Position numbers and translations under genes: made by a program. Below the pieces are notes generated by a model. The model ran no database searches. It was not told the origin of the DNA and worked only from the letters and a program-made list of their open reading frames with translations. DNA of 60,829 nt from Porphyromonas bennonis DSM 23058 = JCM 16335 (lineage in GTDB: Bacteria; Bacteroidota; Bacteroidia; Bacteroidales; Porphyromonadaceae), in assembly GCF_000375645.1 (NCBI RefSeq), contig NZ_AQWR01000006.1, forward strand, positions 1-60,829. Reading direction: 5' to 3'. Shown piece after piece: positions 8,995-18,584 of this stretch. Every line of letters starts with the position of its first letter. Positions within the stretch are counted from its first letter, which is position 1.

Positions 8995-9879
8995 TCAGGC
9001 ACGATAGAGACGATCCTCATCCATCTTGAGATACCGACTGACAGCAGCGGCAGAGGCGATCCAGGAGATCAGTATCCCTGAGACCAGCACGACTGCCCCG
9101 GCGATCACCATATTCTGTGTAGACAGCACACCGCTGAGGATCGGATACTTTGTCAGGAGGTAGTAGCGGCACCAGACCATCAGCCCGATGGCAACCACCG
9201 CTGCCACCACCCCACTCCTTATGCCCGAGGCGATGAAGGGGCGGCGGATAAAGGAGCCGGTCGCCCCCACTAATCGCATGGTGTAGATGATGAAGCGTTT
9301 GGCATAGACCCGCAGGCGGATCGTATTATTGATCAGAACGACCGAGATCACCAGCAGGAGCAGCGCCAGCGCACCCATGATCAGGGCGATGGTGCTGAGA
9401 TTGCGATTGAGCTCATCGACCAGGTCCTTGCGGTAGGAGACCGTCTGAGCGATAGGGAAGGACTGCAGCTCCTTAGCCACCAGCTCGATACTGTCCGGAC
9501 TGGCGGCGTACTCTGAGAGGACATGCACCTCCAGCGTAGGCGAGAGAGGGTTCCACCCGAGGAAGTCCTCAGGATTCTCCCCCAGCTCCTCAGCCAGCTC
9601 CTGCATCGCCTCCTCCTTGGAGTAATAGCTCACCTCCTTAGTATACGGTCTGGAGGAGATCTTATCACGCATGGAGACGATGTCGGCATCGGGACTCTCC
9701 GGATCGAGCAGTACGGTGTAGCTGAGACTCTCGCGGATGTAGTCCCCCAGGCCACGCCCCACCAGCCCGATCATCGCCACGAGTCCGATCAGGAAGAGTA
9801 CAGCACAGATACTGACTGTACTGAGGAATGTAGAGCCGGTCACCGGGACCCGATGCGATTTCTTGGGCTTAGTCGACAT
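8995..9879 (-). CDS. ftsX: Cell division protein FtsX (permease-like)
   Basis: FtsX couples the ATPase FtsE to periplasmic peptidoglycan hydrolases at the septum. The 294-residue protein has a basic cytoplasmic N-terminus and a first membrane helix at about 17-40. A periplasmic domain follows with SYTVLLDPESPDADI and SYYSKEEAMQELAEELGENP. Three more helices make the FtsX permease domain. No ftsE is adjacent. It is the first gene of the operon that ends at ispH, with a promoter-like sequence at 10017-10024. Confidence 0.93.
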   Translation of the reverse strand: MSTKPKKSHRVPVTGSTFLSTVSICAVLFLIGLVAMIGLVGRGLGDYIRESLSYTVLLDPESPDADIVSMRDKISSRPYTKEVSYYSKEEAMQELAEELGENPEDFLGWNPLSPTLEVHVLSEYAASPDSIELVAKELQSFPIAQTVSYRKDLVDELNRNLSTIALIMGALALLLLVISVVLINNTIRLRVYAKRFIIYTMRLVGATGSFIRRPFIASGIRSGVVAAVVAIGLMVWCRYYLLTKYPILSGVLSTQNMVIAGAVVLVSGILISWIASAAAVSRYLKMDEDRLYRA

Positions 9880-10016
9880 GTCTATCTACCACAACTTATT
9901 TTGACTATCTCGGATGGCGTTAGCTTTCTTCAGAAGCAGGCGAGAGATCTGAGAGCCGATCTCCCAGCCCCCTCTCCTCAGCGCTTCGTCACGCTTACGT
10001 CCGTCCTTTCATTACG

Positions 10017-10024
10017 CAAATATA
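10017..10024 (-). promoter_or_regulatory. Bacteroidota-type -7 element for the ftsX operon
   Basis: On the minus strand this reads TATATTTG, matching the TAnnTTTG consensus of Bacteroidota primary promoters. It would give a leader of about 130 nt before ftsX. A G-rich tract and array B lie just upstream. Confidence 0.55.
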
Positions 10025-10044
10025 CCAAATCAAACGGCACACCA

Positions 10045-10055
10045 CCCCCTCCCCC
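10045..10055 (-). promoter_or_regulatory. G-rich tract flanking array B
   Basis: On the minus strand this is GGGGGAGGGGG, between array B and the ftsX promoter. Similar tracts flank arrays D, E and F on the promoter side. Confidence 0.5.
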
Positions 10056-10079
10056 GAGCACCTTCATCAGGGGTGCAAT

Positions 10080-10161
10080 CTATTACCGATAAGAGAGAAT
10101 ACTAATACCGGTAATAGACTTCACTAATATCGGTATTAGAATTCTCTATTACCGGTATTAG
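10080..10161. repeat. 22-bp-pitch palindrome array B (4 units)
   Basis: Units start at 10080, 10102, 10124 and 10146, each 16 bp with 6-bp spacers. The second is CTAATACCGGTAATAG and the fourth is its reverse complement CTATTACCGGTATTAG. The array lies 49 bp past the stop of the adenosyltransferase gene and upstream of the ftsX promoter. It occupies most of the 330-bp gap between these genes, and nothing else convincing is in the gap. Confidence 0.92.
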
Positions 10162-10209
10162 AGATTGGCGAGAAGTGGGCAGGGAAATGTGGTGACGGTC
10201 CGAACGGCT

Positions 10210-10806
10210 TCAGAAGACTTCTTTGCTCCCCCTCCAGACCACCTCCTGACCACCCTCAGCACGAGCGGCAGTGCGTCCGAGTACGAAGAAGTAGTCACTC
10301 AGGCGATTGATGTACTGCAGGACAGAGGGATCGATCTCAGCCGTCGGCTCTGCCTCGAGGAAGGCGTAGATGTCCCGCTCTGACCGCCGTGCCACCGTGC
10401 GGCAGATGTGCGCTACGGAGGCGGCTCGACCTCCGGCGGGGAGGATGAATTGCTTCAGCTTCGGCAGCTCTCCATCGAGCCGATCGACCATCTGCTCCAG
10501 GTGGCGGATGTCCTCCTCGGAGAGTCCGCTGCCGCAGTACTTCAGCAGCTCCGGGTCAGTTGTGTCCGTCGCAATGTGTGTGCCGCAGGTGAAGAGTCGC
10601 TCCTGGATCTCCTGCAGCAGATCATCCTGCCCAAGAGAGGAGGGCAGCTCGGCACGGAGCAGTCCGATGAATGAATTGAGCTCATCGAGCTGGCCGTAGG
10701 CATTCAGCCTCGGAGATGCCTTGGAGACTCGCTTACCGCCGACGAGAGAGGTTTTCCCCTTATCGCCACGACCGGTGTAGAGCTTGCTTTTCTTTTTTTC
10801 GTCCAT
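10210..10806 (-). CDS. pduO: ATP:cob(I)alamin adenosyltransferase (PduO type)
   Basis: This enzyme transfers the adenosyl group of ATP to cob(I)alamin to make coenzyme B12. The 198-residue protein has the PduO N-terminal signature YTGRGDKGKTSLVGGKRVSK at 10-29, then AYGQLDELNSFIG, and the catalytic-region VARRSERDIYAF near 150. The family is usually a trimer. The gene lies 3 bp from the upstream methyltransferase-like gene and is the last gene of the secA-yicC unit. Confidence 0.93.
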   Translation of the reverse strand: MDEKKKSKLYTGRGDKGKTSLVGGKRVSKASPRLNAYGQLDELNSFIGLLRAELPSSLGQDDLLQEIQERLFTCGTHIATDTTDPELLKYCGSGLSEEDIRHLEQMVDRLDGELPKLKQFILPAGGRAASVAHICRTVARRSERDIYAFLEAEPTAEIDPSVLQYINRLSDYFFVLGRTAARAEGGQEVVWRGSKEVF

Positions 10807-10808
10807 TT

Positions 10809-11348
10809 TTATACTGTACTACGGTAAATGTAAAGGTTATCATTCTTGCTAAATAGCAGGGCATGGTCGTACAGGTCGATCACCACCCCGCAAGTCAGGT
10901 GGGCAACCAAGTCTCGCAGTCGCTCCTCAGCAGCCCTGTCCCGTCGGACATCGGTCAGCAGGACCGCCCTACCCTGCACCTGTAGGAAGCGAAGGGCCTC
11001 CTCGGCACTGTCGGTATAGAGCAGCGCGCGATCCATCGTCCCGAGGTCACTCAGCGGCAGAGTCCTCATGCGGCTGTCTGCGAGAGCGGCGTAGTCCATC
11101 GCCGCCTGCCGATCCGGAGTGGTCTCGCCATAGGCAGTCACCACATAGTCCAGGCGGGCAATAAGCCTATACCAGAGCGCCAGTCGGTCCCGCTCCGGTG
11201 TGGGGAGGTAGTACTCATACCTCGGCTGCACGACAGAGCAGACCATCCGGTACGCCATCGGCGAGTGGACGCCGTGTCCCCTCCCGTAGCGGAGCCGACG
11301 GAGGATCCGACAGCAGTAGAGGCTCCGATGAGGATAGAGCAAGTGCAT
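10809..11348 (-). CDS. Degenerate SAM-methyltransferase-like protein
   Basis: This 179-residue protein begins with RLRYGRGHGVHSPMAYRMV. That resembles the N-terminal HGxHSPF motif of a Bacteroidota class I SAM-dependent methyltransferase family of roughly 240 residues. It ends with VVIDLYDHALLFSKNDNLYIYR, similar to that family's last strands. The middle lacks a recognisable glycine-rich SAM-binding motif and is shorter than expected. It is intact as a reading frame and lies 3 bp from pduO and 6 bp from yicC. I infer a reduced, possibly catalytically inactive relative; assignment rests on the two termini only. Confidence 0.55.
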   Translation of the reverse strand: MHLLYPHRSLYCCRILRRLRYGRGHGVHSPMAYRMVCSVVQPRYEYYLPTPERDRLALWYRLIARLDYVVTAYGETTPDRQAAMDYAALADSRMRTLPLSDLGTMDRALLYTDSAEEALRFLQVQGRAVLLTDVRRDRAAEERLRDLVAHLTCGVVIDLYDHALLFSKNDNLYIYRSTV

Positions 11349-11354
11349 GGGGGA

Positions 11355-12233
11355 TCAGAGGACGTTGAGGACCTGCTCCTTGATCTGCTCGAGATGATCC
11401 TTCATCTTTACGGTGATCTTCTGGAGCGTGGCGTGGTTGCTCTTGGAGCCGAAGGTATTGATCTCCCGACCGATCTCCTGAGCGATAAAGCCGAGCTTGC
11501 GTCCCTGTCCGACCTCACCGTCCATGGTGGTCTCGAAGTAGGAGAGGTGGTTGATGAGCCTATTCCGCTCCTCGTGCACGTCGAGCTTGTCGATGTAGTA
11601 GATCATCTCCTGCTCGAGTCGGCTGGCATCGTAGTTATTCTGCGTCACACGACGGAGCTCTGTCTCCAGCCTCTCGCGGACTGTGTCAATGCGCTCCTGC
11701 TCGTAGGGCTCAGTGGAGCTGATGAGCGTCCGGATCGCCTCGATATTCTCCTGGAAGACTCGGTAGAGCGACTCACCCTCCTGTGCCCGGAAGGCAGTGA
11801 AGTGGTCGATCGCCTCTGAGAGCGTCTCCATCACGATGCGACCGTCACTCTCCGTCTCTGCCTGGTCGAGCTCGGCCGTGCGGACCACGCCCTGGAAGCC
11901 GATGATCAGACTCATGGGATCCCTGGGCAGGGGAATGCCGGTATCTGCGCTCAGCTGCTGCAGTCGCTCCCAGTAGGTGGTCGCGACACGCTCATCGATG
12001 GTGAGTGGCGCCTGTGTCTCGAGATGGTCGACGCTGATGTAGACGTCCATCTTGCCTCTCAGGCATCGATTGGTAGTGGTCTTGCGGATCTCCTGCTCCA
12101 GAGCTCGGAGGTAATTGGGGAGATGGACATTGACATCCGCATTCTTGCTATTGACAGAGTAGATCTCCACGGTGACCTTCCTTCCCTCACCGCTCCGCTC
12201 AGCCCTCCCGTAGCCGGTCATTGAGTATATCAT
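11355..12233 (-). CDS. YicC family stress-induced endoribonuclease-like protein
   Basis: The 292-residue protein starts with the family hallmark MIYSMTGYGRAE. It carries VEIYSVNSKNADVNVHLPNYL near residues 25-50, and ends with the conserved GRKLGFIAQEIGREINTFGSKS and a helical tail. A longer frame reaching 12281 would add 16 unrelated residues, so the ATG at 12233 is chosen. In E. coli YicC is an RNase. The start lies only about 12 bp after the T-run of the secA terminator, so expression may depend on read-through. Confidence 0.9.
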   Translation of the reverse strand: MIYSMTGYGRAERSGEGRKVTVEIYSVNSKNADVNVHLPNYLRALEQEIRKTTTNRCLRGKMDVYISVDHLETQAPLTIDERVATTYWERLQQLSADTGIPLPRDPMSLIIGFQGVVRTAELDQAETESDGRIVMETLSEAIDHFTAFRAQEGESLYRVFQENIEAIRTLISSTEPYEQERIDTVRERLETELRRVTQNNYDASRLEQEMIYYIDKLDVHEERNRLINHLSYFETTMDGEVGQGRKLGFIAQEIGREINTFGSKSNHATLQKITVKMKDHLEQIKEQVLNVL

Positions 12234-12244
12234 ATGTGGTGTAT

Positions 12245-12310
12245 AAAAAAGGACAGCCACTCCGCTCCACTGTATCTCCACCGGAGTCAGGGTACGTCAT
12301 GGCTGTCCTT
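12245..12310 (-). terminator. Intrinsic terminator after secA
   Basis: On the minus strand AAGGACAGCCA (12310-12300) pairs with TGGCTGTCCTT (12259-12249). An inner ACTCCG/CGGAGT stem is also present, and a run of six T residues follows (12250-12245). It lies between secA and yicC and ends about 12 bp before the yicC start codon. Confidence 0.8.
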
Positions 12311-12340
12311 AGATTAAGTAAATATCGTGCTTAGTTACGG

Positions 12341-15300
12341 TCAGAGGTTGCGGCCGTGGCAGTTCTTAAACTTCTTACCGCTGCCACAGGGGCAGGGGTC
12401 GTTACGGCCCACCTTCTTGGCAGCTCGGTAGGGGGTGTTATTCGCCTGAGCAGCCTCGGAGGCGGCGCGACCAGCCTCGGTGCGCTGCTCCGCCTGCTGC
12501 TGGTAGTCATCCTTCTGCTCACGGTAGCGACTGCGGTCATTGGCACGAGGATCATCGTGGTGCTCCCCGATCCTCACCTGCTGCTGAGCGGCGGCTGCTC
12601 GTGCCATGGCGGCGGCTCTCGCTGCCTGCGCCTGACGACGTGCCTCCTGCTCCTCAGGGGTGGCGATATTGATGTGACCGCGCATGATGATCTCGGTGAT
12701 CTTCACATTGAGGTCATCGATCATGCGCTTGAAGAGGTCATACGCCTCGACCTTAAAGATCACCAGCGGGTCCTTATTCTCATACGAAGCGGTGCGGACG
12801 GCATTCTGCAGCTCATCCATCGCCAGCAGATGACGCTCCCATGCCTCGTCGATCGTGTAGAGGAGGATCGTCTTCATGAAGGACTTGGAGATGCTCTGCG
12901 AGTTGCTCTCTACCGCCTCCTTCAGATTGGTCACCACATTGTACATCAGACGACCATCAGTGACGGGGACATAGATCTGCTCCACCTGAGAGCCGTGCTC
13001 CTTATAGAAAGCCTGCAGTGCCGGATCAGCCTGCTCTGCCATCCGGTCCATACGTCGCTTCAGCGTGGCAGAGGCCTCATCCAGCAGACGGGCTGCAATA
13101 TCATTAGCCTCGAGTCCCTTAAACTCGGTCTCGGAGACCGGACACTCGATGGCAAAGACCTTGTAGACCTCAGTGCGGAAGTCGTCAAAGGAGCCTCCCG
13201 CATGCTTCGTGGCGAGATAGATCGCGGACTGCTCGAGCGTATTCATCACGTCGAGTCCGATGCGCTCACCCATAAGGGCGTGACGGCGACGGGTGTAGAT
13301 CACCTTACGCTGGGCGTTCTTCACATCGTCGTACTCGAGGAGGTGCTTACGGATGCCGTAGTTATTCTCCTCCACCTTCTTCTGAGCATTCTCGACTGTA
13401 TTGCTGAGCTGCTTAGAGACGAGCATATCGTCATCCTTGAGTCCCATGGTAGAGAGCACCTTCGCCATACGATCCGAGCCGAAGAGGCGCATCAGCTTGT
13501 CCTCCAAAGAGACAAAGAAGACGGACGACCCCGGGTCCCCCTGACGTCCTGCTCGACCACGCAGCTGGCGGTCGACACGGCGGGACTCATGTCGCTCAGT
13601 ACCGATGATGGCGAGACCGCCCGCCTCCTTCACCTCGGGGGATAGCTTGATATCGGTACCACGACCGGCCATATTGGTGGCAATGGTTACCGTACTCGAC
13701 TGACCCGCCTGAGCGACGATGTCTGCCTCCTTCTGGAAGAGCTTTGCATTAAGCACATTGTGCGGGATGTGTCTTAGGTCGAGCATCCTGCTGAGTAGCT
13801 CTGAGATCTCGACCGACGTGGTACCGACCAGAACCGGTCGACCCGCTTCGGTAATCGCCTGGATCTCGTCGATGACAGCGTTGTACTTCGCCTTCGCCGT
13901 CTTGTAGATGCGGTCATTCTCATCCCTGCGGATCACCGGGCGATTGGTCGGGATCACGACGACATCGAGCTTGTAGATGTCCCAAAACTCCTTCGCCTCC
14001 GTCTCTGCCGTACCGGTCATACCGGCGAGCTTGTGATACATGCGGAAGTAATTCTGCAGCGTGATCGTCGCCTTGGTCTGCGAGGCCTGCTGCACCTGTA
14101 CGTGCTCCTTCGCCTCGATCGCCTGATGAAGTCCATCGGAGTAGCGGCGTCCGTTCATGATACGACCGGTCTGCTCGTCGACGATCATCACCTGATTGTC
14201 GATCACGACGTACTGGTCGTCTCGATCGAAGAGGGTGTAAGCCTTTAGCAGCTGCTGGACGGTATGGACACGCTCACTCTTGACGGAGTAATTGGTCAGC
14301 AGCTCGTCCTTTGTGCCGGCCTTCTCCTCCTCGCTAATCTCCTTATTCTCCAGCTCAGACATCTGGGCGGCAATATCGGGTAGGACGAAGAAGGCGGGGT
14401 CCTCATTCTTCTGAGACAGCAGGTCGAAGCCCTTATCGGTCAGCTCGATCTGGTTATTCTTCTCATCTACGACAAAGTAGAGCGGATCGGTCACCACATG
14501 CATCTCGCGGTTGTTGTCCTGCATGTAGAAGCCCTCCGTATCCAGGAGGCGCTTCTTCACGCCCTCGGTACTGAGGAACTTGATCAGCGGCTTGTACTTC
14601 GGCAGACCCTTGTAGCTCCGGAAGAGCAGGAGATAGCCCTCGTCGACCTCCTTGGGGTCGTCGCTCGCGATCTTCTTCTTTGCCTCGTTGAGGAGCCGGG
14701 TACAGAGCGTCCGCTGAGCATTGACAACTGACTCCACATCCTCGCGGAACTCCTCAAACATCTGATCCCCCTTAGACTCCACCGGACCGGAGATGATCAG
14801 AGGTGTACGGGCATCATCGATCAGCACGGAGTCCACCTCATCGACGATGGCATAGTTGTGGACCCTCTGTACCATGTCCTCCGGACGACGTGCCATATTG
14901 TCACGCAGGTAGTCAAAACCAAATTCGTTATTGGTCCCAAAGGTGATGTCGCAGTCGTACGCCCGCTTGCGCTCCATAGAGTTGGGCTCATGCTTGTCGA
15001 TGCAGTCGACGGTGAGGCCATGGAACTGGTACAGCGGTCCCATCCACTCTTCATCACGCTTGGAGAGGTAGTCATTGACCGTCACCACATGGACGCCATT
15101 GCCGGAGAGGGCGTTGAGGAAGACCGGCAGCGTCGCCACCAGAGTCTTACCCTCACCGGTCGCCATCTCGGCGATCTTACCCTGATGGAGGACGATACCG
15201 CCGATCAGCTGCACGTCGTAGTGGACCATGTCCCACTTGGTGAGGTTGCCACCGGCCTCCCACTCATTCTTGTAGATCGCCTTGTCCCCGTCGATGGTGA

Positions 15301-15736
15301 CGAAGTCGTGCTCTACAGAGAGATCCCGGTCATACTGCGTCGCCGTTACGACGATCTCGCTATTCTCTGCGAAGCGCCGCGCAGTGGACTTCATGACGGC
15401 AAAGGCCTCGGGGAGGATCTCATTGAGCTTATCCTCCAGCTTATCTTTCACCTTCTCCTCCAGCACATCGATCTGCTCCCACAGCGCCTCACGCTCGCTC
15501 AGCTCAGCGCTGTCGACCTTAGCCTTCAGCTCTGCGATCTGGCTCTGCTCCTCGGCGACATGGTCGCGGAGATCCTGTCTCATACGAGCGGTGTGAGCCC
15601 TCAGCTCATCATGGCTCAGCTGATCGATCGTCTCGTAGGTCGACTTGATCTGATCGACGATGGGGTATATCTGCTTGAGGTCGTTCTGTGACTTGTTGCC
15701 GAAGATACCGGCAAGTAAGTCTTTAAAGAAACTCAT
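12341..15736 (-). CDS. secA: Preprotein translocase ATPase SecA
   Basis: SecA drives post-translational export through SecYEG. The 1131-residue protein is longer than E. coli SecA (901), as is usual in Bacteroidota. It shows the Walker A region [17 protein letters not shown], Walker [18 protein letters not shown], helicase motifs [14 protein letters not shown] and [12 protein letters not shown], and a C-terminal zinc-binding tail with [13 protein letters not shown]. Extra length lies in the N-terminal part and in a low-complexity A/Q/R-rich linker before the zinc tail. A terminator follows at 12245-12310. Confidence 0.97.
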   Translation of the reverse strand: MSFFKDLLAGIFGNKSQNDLKQIYPIVDQIKSTYETIDQLSHDELRAHTARMRQDLRDHVAEEQSQIAELKAKVDSAELSEREALWEQIDVLEEKVKDKLEDKLNEILPEAFAVMKSTARRFAENSEIVVTATQYDRDLSVEHDFVTIDGDKAIYKNEWEAGGNLTKWDMVHYDVQLIGGIVLHQGKIAEMATGEGKTLVATLPVFLNALSGNGVHVVTVNDYLSKRDEEWMGPLYQFHGLTVDCIDKHEPNSMERKRAYDCDITFGTNNEFGFDYLRDNMARRPEDMVQRVHNYAIVDEVDSVLIDDARTPLIISGPVESKGDQMFEEFREDVESVVNAQRTLCTRLLNEAKKKIASDDPKEVDEGYLLLFRSYKGLPKYKPLIKFLSTEGVKKRLLDTEGFYMQDNNREMHVVTDPLYFVVDEKNNQIELTDKGFDLLSQKNEDPAFFVLPDIAAQMSELENKEISEEEKAGTKDELLTNYSVKSERVHTVQQLLKAYTLFDRDDQYVVIDNQVMIVDEQTGRIMNGRRYSDGLHQAIEAKEHVQVQQASQTKATITLQNYFRMYHKLAGMTGTAETEAKEFWDIYKLDVVVIPTNRPVIRRDENDRIYKTAKAKYNAVIDEIQAITEAGRPVLVGTTSVEISELLSRMLDLRHIPHNVLNAKLFQKEADIVAQAGQSSTVTIATNMAGRGTDIKLSPEVKEAGGLAIIGTERHESRRVDRQLRGRAGRQGDPGSSVFFVSLEDKLMRLFGSDRMAKVLSTMGLKDDDMLVSKQLSNTVENAQKKVEENNYGIRKHLLEYDDVKNAQRKVIYTRRRHALMGERIGLDVMNTLEQSAIYLATKHAGGSFDDFRTEVYKVFAIECPVSETEFKGLEANDIAARLLDEASATLKRRMDRMAEQADPALQAFYKEHGSQVEQIYVPVTDGRLMYNVVTNLKEAVESNSQSISKSFMKTILLYTIDEAWERHLLAMDELQNAVRTASYENKDPLVIFKVEAYDLFKRMIDDLNVKITEIIMRGHINIATPEEQEARRQAQAARAAAMARAAAAQQQVRIGEHHDDPRANDRSRYREQKDDYQQQAEQRTEAGRAASEAAQANNTPYRAAKKVGRNDPCPCGSGKKFKNCHGRNL

Positions 15737-15834
15737 ATATATTGTCTAGTAAAAAAGTGTATCCGTTGTCATTCTCGAGAGTACCGGACTCCAGTGGGAG
15801 TCGAAAGGTACAAAAAATATCTGATCAGTCTCGA

Positions 15835-17391
15835 TCAGGGCGTCGGTGGTCGGATACGAAGGACGTGGGAGATTTCTCTGGAGACCCTGCGAAGGTCGAG
15901 AGGTGCGCTGATCACCTCCGGCTCGATACCCGCTCCCCAGAGGATGAACATTGTCGGCATCGGAGCGTAAGACGGCTGAGCCGGCTCTGTACCCCGATCA
16001 ACCACATAGCCGGGGCTAATCCCCACGAAGACGTCCGCCCGATGGGACGGGAGCGCGCTATGGAGTGCCGTCAGGCGTGCAGTCCCTATCCGATCCCCGG
16101 GGAGGAGATCGCGTAGGGTATGGTCGGGGATCGTGTAGGAGACTCCCGCCATCTCGAGGAGGAAGGAGGAGACTGCGTCCTGTACTTCTGCCAGGGTGAG
16201 GTCGTCCCTCTTCTCGATCAATGTGCGGTCTAAGTAAAGCTCGCCCCGATCGGTTACCTCAGTGACCAGCCCCTTGATGCCATACTTGGCATGGAGGTAC
16301 ATGTTGGTGATCGCTCGGCAGCGCTCGGGGGAGAAGGTGGGATACCTTTTCTTATCATTCCTGATCAACTCCTGACGTGCCATGCCGTTGCCGGTCAGCG
16401 CCAGGAGGACCTCCCCTTGTCCAAACTTCCGATCCAGAAGATCCATCAACTCCCCTACCGCACGGTCGAGGAGATGATAGCTATCCAGCAGCTCGGGGGA
16501 GATACCTGCTGGGACACCGGGCGGCGTACCTGCCGTAAGGTGGAGCGCCAGCAGATCGACCGAGGCATCGGATCCCAGTCCGGCGCCCTCTATCACCGCC
16601 TCAGCAAGTCGGATGACATACTCATTGACCACCGGGGAGTGCTTCAGGTCCTGTACGGACGAAAAGGCTCTCGTATATATATGGTCGGAAGCAAAGGCTC
16701 CACTGCCGGCATAGGGCAGAAGCGAAGCGTACAGCGCCGGGTCCGACGCCTGCCAGGTGATCGACCCCTTATCGAGTCGGGTCGCCACTGTACTGCTCTT
16801 ACTGATATACCATGGCAGACCTGCGGGATAGAAGGTGGAGCTGACCCACCTCGCCGTAGAGTCATCGAGCCAGTATGCAGCCTGAGCCTCGTGTCCACCG
16901 GCAATGATTGCCTCCTCGGCACACGGAGCGATGGAGAAGACCTGTCCCAGCCCATGAGTCGCCTGAGACAGTCGGTCAGCAAGGACAGGAGCGCGGAGAG
17001 CAAGGGGTGACAGACGGTCAGCCGTCGCATAGCCGATATAGTTCTTATCCTCGAGGATAGAGCCCTCACGGCTCCGCTTGCCGCCCTCCTTGCGCACCAC
17101 AGCGCGTCTGCCGGTGATCCCACTTGTCAGTCCGAGCGTTCCGGTCTGCAGTACCGCCTCACTCGCTACCGGATCGGCCGTAGCCAGCGGATGGATCACT
17201 GCATCATACACCCTCCCCTCGCGAGTCAGCCTTGCCAGACCACTCTCCGAGAGATGGGGGGCCATCGCCTCGTAGAGGTCCGTCCGAAACTCATCCACCG
17301 TCAGCAGCACCACAAGCTTAGGGACTTGCTGTGCTGCGACAGGCGAGCAGACGCTCAGGAGGACGACCAGAGGCTTGAGTAGATCTTTCAT
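15835..17391 (-). CDS. Alkaline-phosphatase-fold exported protein with degenerate active site
   Basis: The 518-residue protein has a signal peptide ending near VAAQ. Its layout resembles type I phosphodiesterase/PafA-like proteins: LLTVDEFRTDLYEAM, HPLATADPVASEAVLQTG, AAYWLDDSTARWVSS, and LLDSYHLLDRAVGELMDLLD followed by LLALTGNGMARQE. In active relatives the last block reads TADHG, and a preceding TDxxGH supplies metal ligands. Here these are TGNGM and TAGTPPG, so the Asp and His ligands are missing. I infer a pseudoenzyme. The ATG at 17391 overlaps the upstream stop as TGATG. It is the last gene of the DUF3078-rsmF-DUF4105 operon. Confidence 0.7.
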   Translation of the reverse strand: MKDLLKPLVVLLSVCSPVAAQQVPKLVVLLTVDEFRTDLYEAMAPHLSESGLARLTREGRVYDAVIHPLATADPVASEAVLQTGTLGLTSGITGRRAVVRKEGGKRSREGSILEDKNYIGYATADRLSPLALRAPVLADRLSQATHGLGQVFSIAPCAEEAIIAGGHEAQAAYWLDDSTARWVSSTFYPAGLPWYISKSSTVATRLDKGSITWQASDPALYASLLPYAGSGAFASDHIYTRAFSSVQDLKHSPVVNEYVIRLAEAVIEGAGLGSDASVDLLALHLTAGTPPGVPAGISPELLDSYHLLDRAVGELMDLLDRKFGQGEVLLALTGNGMARQELIRNDKKRYPTFSPERCRAITNMYLHAKYGIKGLVTEVTDRGELYLDRTLIEKRDDLTLAEVQDAVSSFLLEMAGVSYTIPDHTLRDLLPGDRIGTARLTALHSALPSHRADVFVGISPGYVVDRGTEPAQPSYAPMPTMFILWGAGIEPEVISAPLDLRRVSREISHVLRIRPPTP

Positions 17392-18584
17392 CACTTAGTA
17401 CTGTAGTCAAATACCTTGCCACCCTCAGGACTCGGCTCGACAAAGCGGCAGACAAACTGATCCAAACCGACGAGGATCGCCATGTAGGCCATACCGATAG
17501 GAAGGGTCTGCACATACCCGAGTCCCAGGTAGACGAGCGACAGGATGAGATTGATCAGATAGAGGTGGCTATTGAGCCGCTTATGACGCCCCTCCTGCCA
17601 CATCGTCACCACAAGGATAAGCCAGAAGGGATGAAGCAGCACCATATTGGCATTAAGCAAAGTGTGCGGGTGGGCGGAGAAGAGACTGAGGAACCAGAGT
17701 ACGATCCCCGCCAGACCGAAGATGACATAAAGGGCACAGCGTAGGATCCGCCACGGTAGCGGGGTGTACCTCCGCACGACAAAGTAGCAGAGCAGGTAGA
17801 CGGCGACCACAGCGAGTATCGTCACCAACGGTCCGTCAAAGCGAGGCACCTCGATCACCTGCGTCTGAGCGATGATCTCCTGCTTGCGGGCGACGATCGG
17901 CTCACCGGTATCCTCCCGATAAGCTAGGTCCATCGACTGCTCCAGCAACACCGGCAAAAATCCCGCATCGCGGACGGTCATCTGTGCATCACTCTTCACC
18001 CCGAGACAGAGATCGGTGCCAAAGGTGTACCACTTCGCCGACTTACTCGACTGCCTCGTCGCCTCACGGAAGGTCGGCAGAGACTTGCGGTCGACCCTAT
18101 AGACCAGCCCTCCCTCCACGAAGCGCTCGATAAGGTCGCGCGGTCGGGTGGCGCAGTTGTCGTAGAAGTAATTGTATTGATACTCTGCATTCTCCGGCAG
18201 GGCATTCCAGTCGAGGTACTCCATCAGCGCGCGCACCTCTTGCGGTCTCAGACTAAGCTCCTGCTCCACCATGCTCCTCCCCTGATCGGCATACTCGTAG
18301 ACCATGCTGTCGAAGTCAGTGACCCCGAGCATATACATCGGCTTACCGATCATAAAGTTGGGGATAAAGTTCTTCTGAGACGTCGAGAAGTACCCATAGT
18401 TGTACGCCCTATCCAAGCCGGTCTCCGGGTCCTGAATACGTATCGCCGTATGACCATAGAGGTAGAAGACATACTCCGCTGACTGTCCGCAGGTGATCAG
18501 ACTCGCCCGAGGCTCGGCAGCGAGCGGCAGGATGAGACTGCTCAGTAGAGTAAGCAGGGTAGTATAGAGAAGTCGTCTATTCAT
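17391..18584 (-). CDS. DUF4105 exported protein with C-terminal membrane domain
   Basis: The protein has 397 residues with a signal peptide ending near LAAEP. The DUF4105 region shows ITCGQSAEYVFYLYGHTAIRI (conserved H45) and NYFYDNCATRPRDLIERF around 138-155 with N143 and C144. Five hydrophobic segments follow at about 251-270, 280-302, 314-328, 341-359 and 361-380. The His and Cys suggest a papain-like or hydrolase-type periplasmic active site, but this is inference. The start overlaps the upstream rsmF-like stop by 4 bp. Confidence 0.8.
   Translation of the reverse strand: MNRRLLYTTLLTLLSSLILPLAAEPRASLITCGQSAEYVFYLYGHTAIRIQDPETGLDRAYNYGYFSTSQKNFIPNFMIGKPMYMLGVTDFDSMVYEYADQGRSMVEQELSLRPQEVRALMEYLDWNALPENAEYQYNYFYDNCATRPRDLIERFVEGGLVYRVDRKSLPTFREATRQSSKSAKWYTFGTDLCLGVKSDAQMTVRDAGFLPVLLEQSMDLAYREDTGEPIVARKQEIIAQTQVIEVPRFDGPLVTILAVVAVYLLCYFVVRRYTPLPWRILRCALYVIFGLAGIVLWFLSLFSAHPHTLLNANMVLLHPFWLILVVTMWQEGRHKRLNSHLYLINLILSLVYLGLGYVQTLPIGMAYMAILVGLDQFVCRFVEPSPEGGKVFDYSTK

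Noticed and set aside
10165-10383. 72-codon plus-strand frame beside array B
   Set aside because: It is mostly antisense to pduO, with no supporting signal.
12356-13645. 429-codon plus-strand frame opposite secA
   Set aside because: It is antisense to a highly conserved gene and its Leu/Gly/Arg-rich composition is typical of shadow frames.
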